From NCBI GenBank assembly GCA_002256115.1, contig NKIK01000028.1, positions 1-61,520 on the forward strand: a stretch of DNA of 61,520 bases, written 5' to 3'. Under the pieces are notes generated by a model. It did no database searches. It was not told the origin of the DNA and was given only the letters and a program-made list of their open reading frames with translations. Origin of the DNA: Burkholderiales bacterium PBB3. Lineage in GTDB: Bacteria > Pseudomonadota > Gammaproteobacteria > Burkholderiales > Burkholderiaceae_C. This document shows positions 35,450 through 44,852 of this stretch, piece after piece (positions within the stretch are counted from its first letter, which is position 1; every line of letters begins with the position of its first letter). Position numbers and translations under genes: made by a program.

Positions 35450-38329
35450 ATGTCTATCTTGAAATATTTGCTATCTATTTTCCTGGTGGCTCTTCTTGGA
35501 GCATGCGGAGGAGGAGGCGGTTCTGCCGGCACTCCTACTGGATCCCAGCCTCCTGTAGTGGTGATAGCTGACTTAACTACAGATGTGCCAAGCGGATTGA
35601 CGATGGCTGCTGGTCTAACGCAGTCATTCACCATAACCGGCGGAACGGCACCATATCGGGCAACTGCGAGCAATCTGCAGGTTGCCGTTGCAACAATAAA
35701 TGGCAGAGCATTGACTATTGGCTCAATTGGTGCCGGTGCTTCTACCATATTGGTTTCTGATGCGGACGGTAGGAATGTATCAGTGGCAGTGACAGTGACT
35801 GTCGTAAGCGGTGTAGCGTTGTACACCACTGCACCCGCCACGCTGACTGTGGCGAAGGACACCGAGCGAGCGTATTTGGTCGGTGGTGGCCAAGCCGAGT
35901 ACTCGGTTGTGGCCAGCGACACGCGTATTGCTGTACCGAGTATGGTGGGTACGAGTCTGGTTATTCGCGGGGTAAACATCGGCTCGACAACCGTGATTAT
36001 TCGTGATTCAAAAGGCGCTACAGTTTCTTTGGCGGTGACGGTGGGTGGTCAGAGTCCCACTGGTTTGTTTACGACGGCACCGTCAAGTTTGACTGTAGCG
36101 AAAGACTCAACTAGCAGCTACAGTTTGGGTGGCGGAACTGCGCCATACACGGTGACATCAGCTGATGTTCGTATTGCTTCAATTTCTTCATCACCGTCCT
36201 CGTTTGCCATATTTGGGGTAGGTATTGGAAGTACTCAGGCCATAGTTCGAGACTCTGCAGGCGCAACATTGAACATCGCCGTTACGGTTGGAGGTAACTC
36301 TCCTGCAGCATTTTTCACCAATGCACCGACAACTTTGGCAATGGCTGCCGGAACTACTGCAGGCTCATTTGAGCTACGCGGTGGTGTTCAGCCCTATACA
36401 AGCAACAGTACGGATAGCAGGATCGCTGCCGCTACAGTCAATGGAAACTTTTTCACTATTGTTGCGTACAAAAAGGGCGCCGCAACTATTCAAGTCATAG
36501 ATTCAACAGGTGCGACACTTCCGGTAGCGGTGACAGTTGATGGCAGTGGTGCGGGTACGGGCAATACGAATGCAGCGAGTATTGAAATATTGGCTTCTGC
36601 TGGGTCACTCAACTCTGCGCCTGGATCCTCTGTGTCATTTATTGTGACTGTCAAGGACGGTGCGAATACGGCGGTTCCAGCACAGGAGGTGGCTTTTTCG
36701 GCCAGTTCAGGTACTTTAATCGGTGCGAACCCAACACCTGTTACCAATGCCAACGGTTCGATTAGTTCGGTGAGTTTGACTCCTGGTGTGGATACCTCCA
36801 ATCGGATAATTAGAGTTCTCGCCACGATAGGTGGCCTGACAAAGTCAATAGATATTCCGGTTGTAGGAACAAAGCTGACTATTGCAGGCCCAGGGTCGGC
36901 ATTGTCAGATGCAACTAATCTCGCATACTCCGTAACTGCAGCTGACTCCGGTGGGAGGCCAATCGCTGGAGCGGTTTTGACACTATCGTCTGCTGATTTA
37001 GGTAATGCCGCCGTGGCGACCGTAACAACTGACATCAGTGGATCTGCAACATTTGCATTTAAGCCGCAAAGTAAAACGTACACCGACACGCTCAGGGTTT
37101 CAGGCCTGGGCACTTCAGCAGAGATAAAGGTAGCGGTGAGTAATGAGAACTTCTCCTTCTTGCTGCCGGTTCCTGGTGCAAAACTGGACGTTGGTGTTAA
37201 CCAAACAGTCCAGGTTCAGTACAAGGTTGGCACTGTGGGCCAAGCGGGCAAGCCTGTGTTGTTTAGTGCAACCCGCGGAGTGGTGAGTCCTTCCTCTGCT
37301 GTAACCGGAGATAATGGTGTTGCGACGGTCAGTATTATTTCGACGACAGCGGGACCAGTTACGATTTCGGCAGAATCGGGTACTGCTCGTACGAGTCTTA
37401 CAGCAGCCTATGTGGCAGTCACCCCAGCTACGATAGTGCTTCAAGCTAACCCTGGTGCAGTTCCTCCAAATCTTGGTGGCGGAACGGTGAACCAAAGTAG
37501 CTTGTCTGTCATCGTGCGCGATCTTGCGGGGAACCCGGTTGCAGATCAGGTCGTAAACTTTACAGCCATTAAAGATGGCAGCAACGGTACCATCTCACCG
37601 GGTACTAGCACTACCGATAGCAATGGTGCGGCTACTGTTCAGTTTATTCCGGGGGCTCTAACCACGGCGGCGAATGGTGTGCAAATTCGCGCAACTGTAC
37701 AACGTTCCCCAACGATAACTAGTGATGCGTTCCTGACAGTGAGCGGTGAGGCTTTGTTTATCTCAATCGGGCGAGCCAACACCCTGACCGTTGTGGATAC
37801 CACCACTTACGAGAAAGATTTTCAAGTTTATGTGACAGATGCAAACGGGTCTCCAGCAGCGAATCGATCCATCGTGATGTCGCTGCAGCCAGTCAGTTTT
37901 GGAAAAGGGGCACTCAGGTACAGCACCATAACAGCTTCTGGAAGTACTGATAACTTGACGCTGGCTTGGCTAGGCGGAAACACCACAAGCTGTCCAAATG
38001 AAGATCTTAATTTGGACGGTATTTTGCAGGCCGGTGAGGATAGAAATAACAATGGTCGATTGGAGCCAGGCTTGCCCGCTGTGGTCAATCCCGGCGTAGT
38101 TACAACGGATGCCTTCGGCTTTGGTAAATTGGCGGTGCGTTATGGAAAAAACTATGCTCTTTGGACTCGACTGCAGCTAAAAGCAAGGTCTTTGGTTGGT
38201 GGTACTGAATCTTCTTCGATTACTCTTTTCGATTTGGAGATGACTATTGAGGATGCCCGTTCCCCAGCGACTCCTGCAAATTTTCAGAGTCCATTCGGTG
38301 TAGACCTTAGCTGTACGTCAGGGCTTTGA
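35450..38329 (+). CDS. Large lipoprotein with tandem Ig-like repeats and EF-hand-like loops
   Basis: A 959-residue surface-type protein. The signal peptide ends in lipobox LLGAC followed by a Gly-rich linker. Four tandem repeats of about 77 residues follow (each with TVAKDST-like, GGGTAPY-like and SKGATVSLAVTV-like blocks), then several invasin/BIG-type Ig domains (for example AGNPVADQVVNFTAIKDGSNG). The C-terminal domain carries two adjacent calcium-loop-like motifs, DLNLDGILQAGED and DRNNNGRLEPG (near residue 850-870). No catalytic motif is visible. It lies between pilQ and aroK on the same strand and is probably cotranscribed, so a role in adhesion or pilus-tip/secretin function is conceivable. 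That role is inference. The start is ATG 35450, since the signal peptide begins there. Confidence 0.75.
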   Translation: MSILKYLLSIFLVALLGACGGGGGSAGTPTGSQPPVVVIADLTTDVPSGLTMAAGLTQSFTITGGTAPYRATASNLQVAVATINGRALTIGSIGAGASTILVSDADGRNVSVAVTVTVVSGVALYTTAPATLTVAKDTERAYLVGGGQAEYSVVASDTRIAVPSMVGTSLVIRGVNIGSTTVIIRDSKGATVSLAVTVGGQSPTGLFTTAPSSLTVAKDSTSSYSLGGGTAPYTVTSADVRIASISSSPSSFAIFGVGIGSTQAIVRDSAGATLNIAVTVGGNSPAAFFTNAPTTLAMAAGTTAGSFELRGGVQPYTSNSTDSRIAAATVNGNFFTIVAYKKGAATIQVIDSTGATLPVAVTVDGSGAGTGNTNAASIEILASAGSLNSAPGSSVSFIVTVKDGANTAVPAQEVAFSASSGTLIGANPTPVTNANGSISSVSLTPGVDTSNRIIRVLATIGGLTKSIDIPVVGTKLTIAGPGSALSDATNLAYSVTAADSGGRPIAGAVLTLSSADLGNAAVATVTTDISGSATFAFKPQSKTYTDTLRVSGLGTSAEIKVAVSNENFSFLLPVPGAKLDVGVNQTVQVQYKVGTVGQAGKPVLFSATRGVVSPSSAVTGDNGVATVSIISTTAGPVTISAESGTARTSLTAAYVAVTPATIVLQANPGAVPPNLGGGTVNQSSLSVIVRDLAGNPVADQVVNFTAIKDGSNGTISPGTSTTDSNGAATVQFIPGALTTAANGVQIRATVQRSPTITSDAFLTVSGEALFISIGRANTLTVVDTTTYEKDFQVYVTDANGSPAANRSIVMSLQPVSFGKGALRYSTITASGSTDNLTLAWLGGNTTSCPNEDLNLDGILQAGEDRNNNGRLEPGLPAVVNPGVVTTDAFGFGKLAVRYGKNYALWTRLQLKARSLVGGTESSSITLFDLEMTIEDARSPATPANFQSPFGVDLSCTSGL

Positions 38330-38862
38330 GCGACATCAGAGTCAGCCTCATAGGCCTCCCCGGCTCAGGCAAATCCACCGTCGGGCGGCAACTCGCCCGG
38401 CGGCTTCAACTTCCGTTCTTTGACTCCGACAAGGTCATTGAAGAGCGAATCGGTTGTTCCATTAAAGACTTTTTCGCCCGTGAGGGCGAATCTGCTTTTC
38501 GGGATATTGAGTCTGCTGTTATTGACGAGTTGACACAAAAATCAGGCTGTGTCCTTTCAACCGGGGGCGGGGCCGTTTTGCGGCCAGAGAATCGTTTGAA
38601 TCTGCATTCTCGTGGACATGTGGTTTACTTGAAGTCTATGCCGGAGGAGCTGGCGCGTCGCCTGAAACATGACACCAGTCGTCCTCTGCTGCAAGTGGAT
38701 GATCCATTGACGCGTTTGCGCGATTTGTTTGCCGTGCGTGATCCGCTGTACCGGGAAACAGCGCACTATGTCATCGAGACTGGCCGTCCCTCTGTTGCTA
38801 TGTTGGTGAATATGATCGTCATGCAGTTGGAACTGGCCGGCGTGGTGCCGTCGCATCGGTAG
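38326..38862 (+). CDS. aroK: Shikimate kinase
   Basis: A 178-residue kinase with Walker A GLPGSGKSTVGRQLA, the shikimate-binding FFDSDKVIEERIG (DxD) and the GGGAVLRPENR motif, and the LID region RPLLQVDDPLTRLRDL. It phosphorylates shikimate in aromatic amino acid synthesis. The start is TTG at 38326, overlapping the TGA of the Ig-repeat lipoprotein (TTGA), so translation is coupled. aroB follows. Confidence 0.97.
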   Translation: MSDIRVSLIGLPGSGKSTVGRQLARRLQLPFFDSDKVIEERIGCSIKDFFAREGESAFRDIESAVIDELTQKSGCVLSTGGGAVLRPENRLNLHSRGHVVYLKSMPEELARRLKHDTSRPLLQVDDPLTRLRDLFAVRDPLYRETAHYVIETGRPSVAMLVNMIVMQLELAGVVPSHR

Positions 38863-38889
38863 CGCTGCCATCCTCTAAACTTGGGGGCT

Positions 38890-39999
38890 ATGCAAAATAC
38901 CTCCAAGCCACAGCGCGTCGATATCGATTTGGGTGATCGCAGCTACCCTATCTGGGTGGGCACTGCGCTGCTGCAAGCCCCCTCCACATTCGCGCAATTG
39001 CCCAAGGCAAGCGCTGCTTTGGTGGTGACCAACGAAACGGTGGCCCCGCTCTACGCTGACAGTTTGGTCGCAAATCTGCGAACCCAGTACGAGCAGGTTC
39101 ATATGGTGGTGCTGCCGGATGGCGAGGCCTATAAGACCTGGCAAACACTCAACCTGATTTTTGACGCCCTGCTCGCGCATCAATGCGATCGCAAGACCGT
39201 GTTGTTCGCCCTGGGCGGCGGCGTGGTGGGCGATATGACAGGTTTTGCCGCCGCCAGTTATATGCGGGGCGTGCCATTTGTGCAGGTTCCGACTACTTTG
39301 CTATCGCAGGTCGACTCCTCGGTCGGCGGCAAAACAGGCATCAATCATCCGCTGGGCAAAAACATGGTGGGTGCGTTTTACCAACCGCAGTTGGTGGTGT
39401 GTGATTTGTCCACGCTGAGCACGTTGCCACAGCGCGAGCTGAGTGCAGGTTTGGCTGAGGTCATTAAGTACGGGCCGATTGCCGCCCCCGCGTTCCTAGA
39501 CTGGATTGAAAGCCATATCGACGCGCTGATGCAGCGCGACACGGATGCGCTGGCCTACGCGGTGAAGAGAAGTTGTGAGATTAAGGCTTGGGTGGTGGGC
39601 CAGGACGAACGCGAATCTGGCCTGCGGGCGATACTGAACTTTGGACATACCTTTGGCCATGCCATTGAAGCCGGCATGGGCTATGGGGCTTGGTTGCATG
39701 GCGAGGCAGTCGGTTGCGGCATGGTGATGGCGGCGCGTTTGTCATTGGCGCTAGGCCACATCGAGCCCCGGTATTTTGAGCGTCTGCTGCAGCTCATAGC
39801 CAAGGCTGGTCTGCCCACCGTGGCCCCGGTGCTAGACCGACACGACAATGCCGCGCGCTATCTGGATCTGATGCGGGTCGACAAAAAGGCCGAAGCGGGT
39901 GACATCCGGTTCGTGCTGATCCATGGTCAAGGCAATGCCACACTGGGCCGTGCTGATGACGCTCTGGTGCGCCAAGTCATAGACCAGAGTTGCCAGTAG
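38890..39999 (+). CDS. aroB: 3-dehydroquinate synthase
   Basis: A 369-residue NAD- and metal-dependent enzyme: [47 protein letters not shown] and [15 protein letters not shown] with metal-binding histidines. It makes 3-dehydroquinate from DAHP, the second step of the shikimate pathway. ATG 38890 gives the standard N-terminus. It lies directly after aroK, 27 nt apart, and before dgt. Confidence 0.97.
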   Translation: MQNTSKPQRVDIDLGDRSYPIWVGTALLQAPSTFAQLPKASAALVVTNETVAPLYADSLVANLRTQYEQVHMVVLPDGEAYKTWQTLNLIFDALLAHQCDRKTVLFALGGGVVGDMTGFAAASYMRGVPFVQVPTTLLSQVDSSVGGKTGINHPLGKNMVGAFYQPQLVVCDLSTLSTLPQRELSAGLAEVIKYGPIAAPAFLDWIESHIDALMQRDTDALAYAVKRSCEIKAWVVGQDERESGLRAILNFGHTFGHAIEAGMGYGAWLHGEAVGCGMVMAARLSLALGHIEPRYFERLLQLIAKAGLPTVAPVLDRHDNAARYLDLMRVDKKAEAGDIRFVLIHGQGNATLGRADDALVRQVIDQSCQ

Positions 40000-40011
40000 T
40001 GCAGATGGTTT

Positions 40012-40068
40012 GCTATGAAAAACATAGCTGCTCCCGCACTATCCATAAGCTCAAGTGCCAATTTGATG
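40012..40068 (+). repeat. Dispersed repeat, copy A (at the dgt start)
   Basis: GCTATGAAAAACATAGC (an imperfect dyad) is followed by the exact 20-nt core AGCTGCTCCCGCACTATCCA (40026-40045) and then TAAGCTCAAGTGCCAATTTGAT. The ATG in GCTATG is the first possible start of dgt, and translation through the repeat gives KNIAAPALSISSS. The hisD copy is read in the same frame. Confidence 0.85.
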
Positions 40069-41250
40069 CCTGAAGTGCTTGCTGCCTATGCATGTACCGC
40101 TGCGCAGTCGCGCGGCCGTCGCATGCCGGAGCCGCCAGCGCCCACACGCACGGATTACCAGCGCGACCGCGACCGCATCGTGCACTCCACGGCCTTTCGT
40201 CGGCTCGTCTACAAAACCCAGGTTTTTTTGAACCATGAGGGTGACTTGTTTCGCACCCGGCTGACCCACTCGCTGGAGGTGGCTCAGTTGGGCCGTTCCA
40301 TGGCGCGGTCTTTGCGGCTGGACGAAGACTTGGTGGAAGCTATCGCATTGGCCCACGATTTGGGCCATACCCCATTCGGGCACGCGGGCCAGGATGCGCT
40401 GAACGAATGCATGCGGGATCACGGTGGCTTCGAACACAATTTGCAAAGCCTGCGCGTGGTGGATTCTCTGGAGGAGCGCTACCCGCAGTTTGATGGACTC
40501 AATCTAACGTTTGAGGCCCGCGAGGGCATTCTCAAGCATTGCTCTGCCGCCAACGCCCGCGCCCTGGAGCAACTAGAGCCCCAGGGCGTAGGACTGCGTT
40601 TTTTGCAGCACACCCAGCCCAGTTTGGAGGCGCAATTGTGCAATCTGGCGGATGAAATAGCCTACAACGCGCACGATGTGGACGACGGCTTGCGCTCCGG
40701 TCTCATCACGCTGGATCAGCTGCAAGCGGTATCCTTATTCCACCGGTACGACGCGCACGCGCTGGCCGAGTTTCCGCAATTGCAATGGCCCGGCAACCAG
40801 CGCCGCAGGGTGTACGACGTCATTCGTCGCATGCTCAGTGCGCAGGTTTATGACGTGATCACCACCAGTACGGCGGCGCTGCAGGTCTGTGCCCCGCAGA
40901 GCGCGGATGATGTCAGACACAGCGGCCCCTTGATTCGCTTTGGTGATTCCATGCGCCAAGAGTCCACTGAGCTCAAGCGCTTTCTATTTCAAAATTTGTA
41001 CCGGCATCCCCAGGTCACGGACATGACCGGGCGTGCCAAGCAGGTGATCGCGGACTTGTTCAGCGCCTACATGGCCCAGCCCAACGAACTGCCAGTGGCC
41101 CACGCCAGCCGCGTTCAGGCCGGCATAGACAAGACGGGCGGATCTGGCAGCACTTTGGCCCGCGTCGTGGCGGACTATATTGCCGGAATGACCGACCGGC
41201 ACGCCGCGCGTGAGCACACCCGCCTGACCGGGCTGCAACTGCTCGACTAA
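40015..41250 (+). CDS. dgt: Deoxyguanosinetriphosphate triphosphohydrolase-like protein
   Basis: A 411-residue HD-superfamily hydrolase: RDRDRIVHSTAFRRLVYKTQVF, TRLTHSLEVAQ, ALAHDLGHTPFGHAGQDAL (HD metal ligands) and LEAQLCNLADEIAYNAHDVDDG. It hydrolyses dNTPs to nucleosides and triphosphate. The first 17 residues are encoded by a dispersed repeat (40012-40068). The conserved protein seems to begin around MPEVLAAYACTAAQSRGRR, so ATG 40066 is a strong alternative start; neither has a clear Shine-Dalgarno. It follows aroB by 15 nt. Confidence 0.93.
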   Translation: MKNIAAPALSISSSANLMPEVLAAYACTAAQSRGRRMPEPPAPTRTDYQRDRDRIVHSTAFRRLVYKTQVFLNHEGDLFRTRLTHSLEVAQLGRSMARSLRLDEDLVEAIALAHDLGHTPFGHAGQDALNECMRDHGGFEHNLQSLRVVDSLEERYPQFDGLNLTFEAREGILKHCSAANARALEQLEPQGVGLRFLQHTQPSLEAQLCNLADEIAYNAHDVDDGLRSGLITLDQLQAVSLFHRYDAHALAEFPQLQWPGNQRRRVYDVIRRMLSAQVYDVITTSTAALQVCAPQSADDVRHSGPLIRFGDSMRQESTELKRFLFQNLYRHPQVTDMTGRAKQVIADLFSAYMAQPNELPVAHASRVQAGIDKTGGSGSTLARVVADYIAGMTDRHAAREHTRLTGLQLLD

Positions 41251-41310
41251 ACGCCTGCGCTTGCTAAAATTTGGCGCTACCACTGTCACACCCACATTCC
41301 CAAAAAAACT

Positions 41311-41973
41311 ATGAGTTTCCTCAATCAACTGAAATCGCAAGCCCAGAATTTGACGGTAGAGCAAACCAAGTCGCATACCGATATTCAGGCCAACACCAAA
41401 CAAACCGAGCTGGCGTGCAAGACCGTCTGGCACTACGTGAGTGAGCTGTGCAAGACCCTGAATGTGCTGGCCCCTGCCGCGCCCGAGTTTGCTTTGGACA
41501 AAAATGCGGTTTGGCCGCCGATGAAACTGCAAGACTTTCGATCCGACTCGCGCAAAAAGATGTTGCGCGACCAAGAGGTGGTGGACACCATCTCCATTGC
41601 CTGGCAGATTGTTCCTCAGGTTGGCAAGCCCGGTACCGGTGTGGTCGAAGTGGATTTCGTACCCGCGCTGGAGCGCGTTGAGAAGAACCTACACAGTGGC
41701 GGCGTCAAGTTTGAGCGCAAAGACGTGGTGCAGGCCGACAAAAAACCGCGCCGGGTAATCCGGTTCGAATACGTCACCCAGGCGCGTGGATACGTCACCA
41801 TCACGCCGGACCACGACAACGCCCAGATTGCGTTTCGTCTGGCCAACACCACCGGCTTCGGCGTGAAGAATGTGGTCTGGCCCGCCGCGCGCATGCAAAC
41901 CGATTTCCTGGATGAGCTGGCCAAACTGATTGTTGCGCAGCCTAGCCAGTTTGTGCCGGCGGTATTGGAGTGA
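41311..41973 (+). CDS. Conserved-looking protein of unknown function
   Basis: A 220-residue soluble protein without signal peptide or membrane segment and without a domain I recognise. The N-terminal third is helical and Gln/Lys-rich (LNQLKSQAQNLTVEQTKSHTDIQANTKQTE), and the remainder alternates beta-like stretches (VVEVDFVPALERVEKN, RRVIRFEYVTQARGYVTITPDHDNAQIAFRL). GC content and codon use match neighbours. Its stop overlaps the GTG start of the DUF1415 gene, so the two are likely translated together. Confidence 0.7.
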   Translation: MSFLNQLKSQAQNLTVEQTKSHTDIQANTKQTELACKTVWHYVSELCKTLNVLAPAAPEFALDKNAVWPPMKLQDFRSDSRKKMLRDQEVVDTISIAWQIVPQVGKPGTGVVEVDFVPALERVEKNLHSGGVKFERKDVVQADKKPRRVIRFEYVTQARGYVTITPDHDNAQIAFRLANTTGFGVKNVVWPAARMQTDFLDELAKLIVAQPSQFVPAVLE

Positions 41974-42632
41974 GCCTCGCGGGGGGCGCTCACCTGATGG
42001 GTGAGGGCGAACTCGCCCAAGTCGTGCCCCGCACGGTGGCTTGGTTGGAGCGTGCTGTCATTGGTTTGAATCTCTGCCCCTTTGCCAAAGGTGTGCATGT
42101 CAAAGGGCAGATTCACTACGTTGTAAGCAATGCGGATAGCCGCGAAGACCTGTTGGATGCCTTGCGCACTGAACTTCGGGCCCTGGTGGCGCTGGACCCC
42201 AGCGTGCGTGACACCACCTTGCTGATTGCCCCTTTGGCATTTCCTGAATTTTGGGACTTCAACACTTTTTTGCCGGAGTGTGACAAGCTCTTGAAGCGCG
42301 AGAAATTGCAAGGCGTAGTGCAGATCGCCAGTTTTCATCCCCGGTTCGAATTTGCAGGCGCTGAACCCGAAGACATCACCAATTACACCAACCGGGCGCC
42401 GTACCCCATCCTGCATCTTTTGCGGGAAGACAGCATAGACCGTGCGGTGCAAGCGTTTGCCCAGCCGGACGAGATTTTTGAGAAGAACATGCAAACCCTG
42501 CAAGCGCTGGGGCAAACGGGATGGGATGCACTCGGCCTGTACGACCCGCATAGGCCCGCCCCGCAGCAGCCTGCCGACTCTTCACCCGGTGCCCCACCCG
42601 GCACCCAACCTGATTCTTCTGGCGGACTATGA
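41970..42632 (+). CDS. DUF1415 family protein
   Basis: A 220-residue protein matching the DUF1415 pattern: VPRTVAWLERAVIGLNLCPFAKGVH near the N-terminus, ISSFHPrF-like VQIASFHPRFEFAG, EDITNYTNRAPYPILHLLRE, and a Pro-rich C-terminal tail. The invariant CPFAK and NYTNRAPYP motifs suggest an enzyme, but the reaction is unknown. The GTG at 41970 overlaps the upstream stop (GTGA); ATG 41997, nine codons later, is an alternative. The stop overlaps the start of the methyltransferase gene, making a three-gene coupled unit. Confidence 0.85.
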   Translation: MSLAGGAHLMGEGELAQVVPRTVAWLERAVIGLNLCPFAKGVHVKGQIHYVVSNADSREDLLDALRTELRALVALDPSVRDTTLLIAPLAFPEFWDFNTFLPECDKLLKREKLQGVVQIASFHPRFEFAGAEPEDITNYTNRAPYPILHLLREDSIDRAVQAFAQPDEIFEKNMQTLQALGQTGWDALGLYDPHRPAPQQPADSSPGAPPGTQPDSSGGL

Positions 42633-43513
42633 AAAAACAAAAACACCCGCCCCCAATCGCCAACCCCGTAGCGGAAGAAATTCGCCCTGGCCAGTCGGTA
42701 GAGCTGCTCAAAGAGCTGCACATTCTGACCCGCGAGGGTAAGCTCAACCAGGACTCGCGGCGTAAGCTCAAGCAGGTGTACCACCTGGTGCAATTCATTG
42801 AAAAACTGCTGCGTGAGCTGCCTGCGCCGCCGTCCGGCACCCTGACCCTGGCCGACCATGGGGCGGGCAAGTCCTACTTGGGCTTCATCTTGTACGACCT
42901 GTACTTCAAAGATCTGACCAACAGTCACATCTATGGTGTGGAGACCCGCTCAGAGTTGGTGCAAAAGTCCCGTGAGTTGGCAGCGCGCCTGGGTTTTGAC
43001 CGCATGTCATTCTTGAACCTGAGCGTGGCGGATTCGACCGACTCACAGAGCATGCCCGCCGTGGTGGACGTGGTCACCGCCTTGCACGCCTGCGATACCG
43101 CGACGGATGACGCCATAGCGTTTGGTCTGCAAAAGCGTGCACAAGCCATGGTGTTGGTGCCTTGCTGCCAGGCCGAAATTGCACGCAGCCTGAATGCCAA
43201 CAAAGCCCTGCAACTGCATAAAACGCCGCTGGCGGAGTTGTGGCGGCACCCGCTGCATACGCGTGAGATCGGTAGCCAGATCACCAATGTGCTGCGCTGC
43301 CTGTATCTGGAGGCCTGGGGCTACCAGGTAACGGTGACTGAGCTGGTGGGCTGGGAGCACAGCATGAAGAACGAGCTGATTCTGGCGCGGTCGACTGGCC
43401 GCCCCAAACGGGCCGCGGGTGATAGGCTACGCGCGTTGCTGCAAGAGTTTGGATTGAGTGAATTGCTTCACACACGCTTTACCTTGCCACATGACAACGA
43501 AACCCTGGTCTGA
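42629..43513 (+). CDS. SAM-dependent methyltransferase (Methyltransf_32-like)
   Basis: A 294-residue protein whose central part carries a class I methyltransferase motif I variant (LADHGAGKSYLGFILYDLYF), IYGVETRSELVQKSRELAARLGF (motif II acidic residue) and VDVVTALHACDTATDDAIAFGL, the DxxxALHACD pattern of Methyltransf_32 proteins related to RNA modification enzymes. The substrate is unknown. VLVPCCQAEIARSL contains the conserved CCQ. It is translationally coupled to the DUF1415 gene. Confidence 0.85.
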   Translation: MKKQKHPPPIANPVAEEIRPGQSVELLKELHILTREGKLNQDSRRKLKQVYHLVQFIEKLLRELPAPPSGTLTLADHGAGKSYLGFILYDLYFKDLTNSHIYGVETRSELVQKSRELAARLGFDRMSFLNLSVADSTDSQSMPAVVDVVTALHACDTATDDAIAFGLQKRAQAMVLVPCCQAEIARSLNANKALQLHKTPLAELWRHPLHTREIGSQITNVLRCLYLEAWGYQVTVTELVGWEHSMKNELILARSTGRPKRAAGDRLRALLQEFGLSELLHTRFTLPHDNETLV

Positions 43514-43564
43514 TACGTTCAAACCCTTAGGGCTAGGATGGCCCCTTGTTTTATGGAGTTTTCT

Positions 43565-44044
43565 ATGAAGAGATTTATCAGTTTGAGCATGTCGGTTCTG
43601 ATCGCAGCCAGTTTGGCGGCATGCGCTACCAGCAGCCCCGATGTTATTTCGCGCAGCGATGCCCAGCGCATGGCCCAAGTACAAGACGGCGTCGTCCTGA
43701 CCGTGCGCCCGGTGGTGGTGGATGGCAGCCAATCGGGCGTTGGCGCGGCCGTGGGCGGCGTGGTAGGCGCAGTGGGCGGTTATGGTGGCAGCGGCGTCAA
43801 ACGCGAGGCGCAAATACTGGGTGTGCTCGCCAGCGTAGCGGGTGCTGCCGCTGGTAATGCCATTGAACGCATGAGCACCCGTGAAGACGCGCTGGAAATC
43901 CTGGTCCAGCTCAAATCCGGAGACCGCCGCGCCATTGTGCAGGCGACTGGCGGTGAGACGTTTAACCCCGGTGACGCGGTCATCATCGTCACTACCGGCA
44001 GCAAAGTTCGCATCACCAAAGCTCCCGTGGTCGCCAAGCAATAA
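43565..44044 (+). CDS. SlyB-like glycine-zipper outer-membrane lipoprotein
   Basis: A 159-residue lipoprotein: signal peptide and lipobox LAAC (Cys about residue 20), a long glycine-zipper stretch (GVGAAVGGVVGAVGGYGGSG) likely to embed in or across a membrane, and a C-terminal beta domain (DALEILVQLKSGDRRAIVQAT) of the SlyB/PcP/17-kDa type. It probably supports outer-membrane integrity. The start is ATG 43565, at the signal peptide. A strong terminator follows. Confidence 0.85.
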   Translation: MKRFISLSMSVLIAASLAACATSSPDVISRSDAQRMAQVQDGVVLTVRPVVVDGSQSGVGAAVGGVVGAVGGYGGSGVKREAQILGVLASVAGAAAGNAIERMSTREDALEILVQLKSGDRRAIVQATGGETFNPGDAVIIVTTGSKVRITKAPVVAKQ

Positions 44045-44051
44045 ATCACTC

Positions 44052-44084
44052 AAAGCCTTTGCGTTGGCACGCAAAGGCTTTTTT
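44052..44084 (+). terminator. Rho-independent terminator after the SlyB-like gene
   Basis: AAGCCTTTGCGT and ACGCAAAGGCTT form a perfect 12-bp stem with a TGGC loop, followed by TTTTTT. It ends the small accessory block just before the RAYT element begins at 44105. Confidence 0.95.
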
Positions 44085-44153
44085 GCTGCTTCCATAGTGT
44101 CTCTATTGGGGTCGGATTCCAATTAAACTCCGTTCTTTTGCCCTCAATCACTT

Positions 44154-44846
44154 ATGGCACGCTTACCCAGACTCAGCTTGGCGGGTTACGCACACCACGT
44201 CATCCAACGCGGCAACAACCGGCAGCCCATCTTTACAGATGCCGCCGACCGGCAAACCATGCTGGATCTGTTGGACGAACATGCCAAAAAACTCGATGTG
44301 GCCCTGCACGCCTATGTGCTGATGGACAACCACTTTCACCTCTTGGTGACCCCTGCAAGCAGCGAAGCCCTGCCTAGCCTGATGCAAGCTGTGGGGCGTC
44401 GCTATGTACGCTATTTCAATGACAAAACCCAGCGCACAGGCACTTTGTGGGAGGGGCGCTACCGATCTACGTTAGTGCAGTCTGAGGCGTATTTGCTGAC
44501 CTGCATGGCCTATTTGGACTTGAACCCGGTGCGGGCGGGTATGGTTCAGTTGCCTGCTGAGTTTCCCTGGTCCAGCCATGGCCACTACATTGGCCAGCGG
44601 TCTGACAAATTGATCACCCCGCACCCTTTGGCGTGGGAGCTGGGTAACACCCCCTTTGCCCGTGAGGCCGCTTACGCGAAGCTGGTTCAGGGGGGGCTGA
44701 GTGCGCACCAGCAGACGGCATTGACGGAGTCCGTGGTGCATGGCTGGGCTTTGGGTGAAGAAAATTTTGTTGCAGACTTGCAAAAAACAACCGCGCGTCG
44801 CCTGACCAAAGGCAAGGCTGGGCGCCCCAATCGACCTGCGGATTGA
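44154..44846 (+). CDS. REP-associated tyrosine transposase (RAYT, Y1/HUH)
   Basis: A 230-residue IS200-like single-strand transposase of the RAYT type. Its N-terminus MARLPRLSLAGYAHHVIQRGNNRQPIF matches the family opening. The HUH metal site is His60-Phe-His62 in DNHFHLL, and YLDLNPVRAG (Tyr120) is the conserved region carrying a candidate catalytic Tyr. RAYTs are usually single-copy, domesticated and linked to REP-like palindromes whose spread they are thought to promote. A hairpin and a dispersed-repeat copy lie directly downstream within the same flanking inverted repeats. The frame is intact, so the enzyme may be active. Confidence 0.9.
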   Translation: MARLPRLSLAGYAHHVIQRGNNRQPIFTDAADRQTMLDLLDEHAKKLDVALHAYVLMDNHFHLLVTPASSEALPSLMQAVGRRYVRYFNDKTQRTGTLWEGRYRSTLVQSEAYLLTCMAYLDLNPVRAGMVQLPAEFPWSSHGHYIGQRSDKLITPHPLAWELGNTPFAREAAYAKLVQGGLSAHQQTALTESVVHGWALGEENFVADLQKTTARRLTKGKAGRPNRPAD

Positions 44847-44852
44847 GTATCA

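Noticed and set aside
35450..38329. Possible horizontally acquired island from 27-38 kb because of visibly lower GC
   Set aside because: The AT-richer stretch includes cyaY, mrcA, pilMNOPQ, all core genes in conserved order, so gene-specific codon use is a simpler explanation. A sliding GC plot with comparison to relatives would decide.
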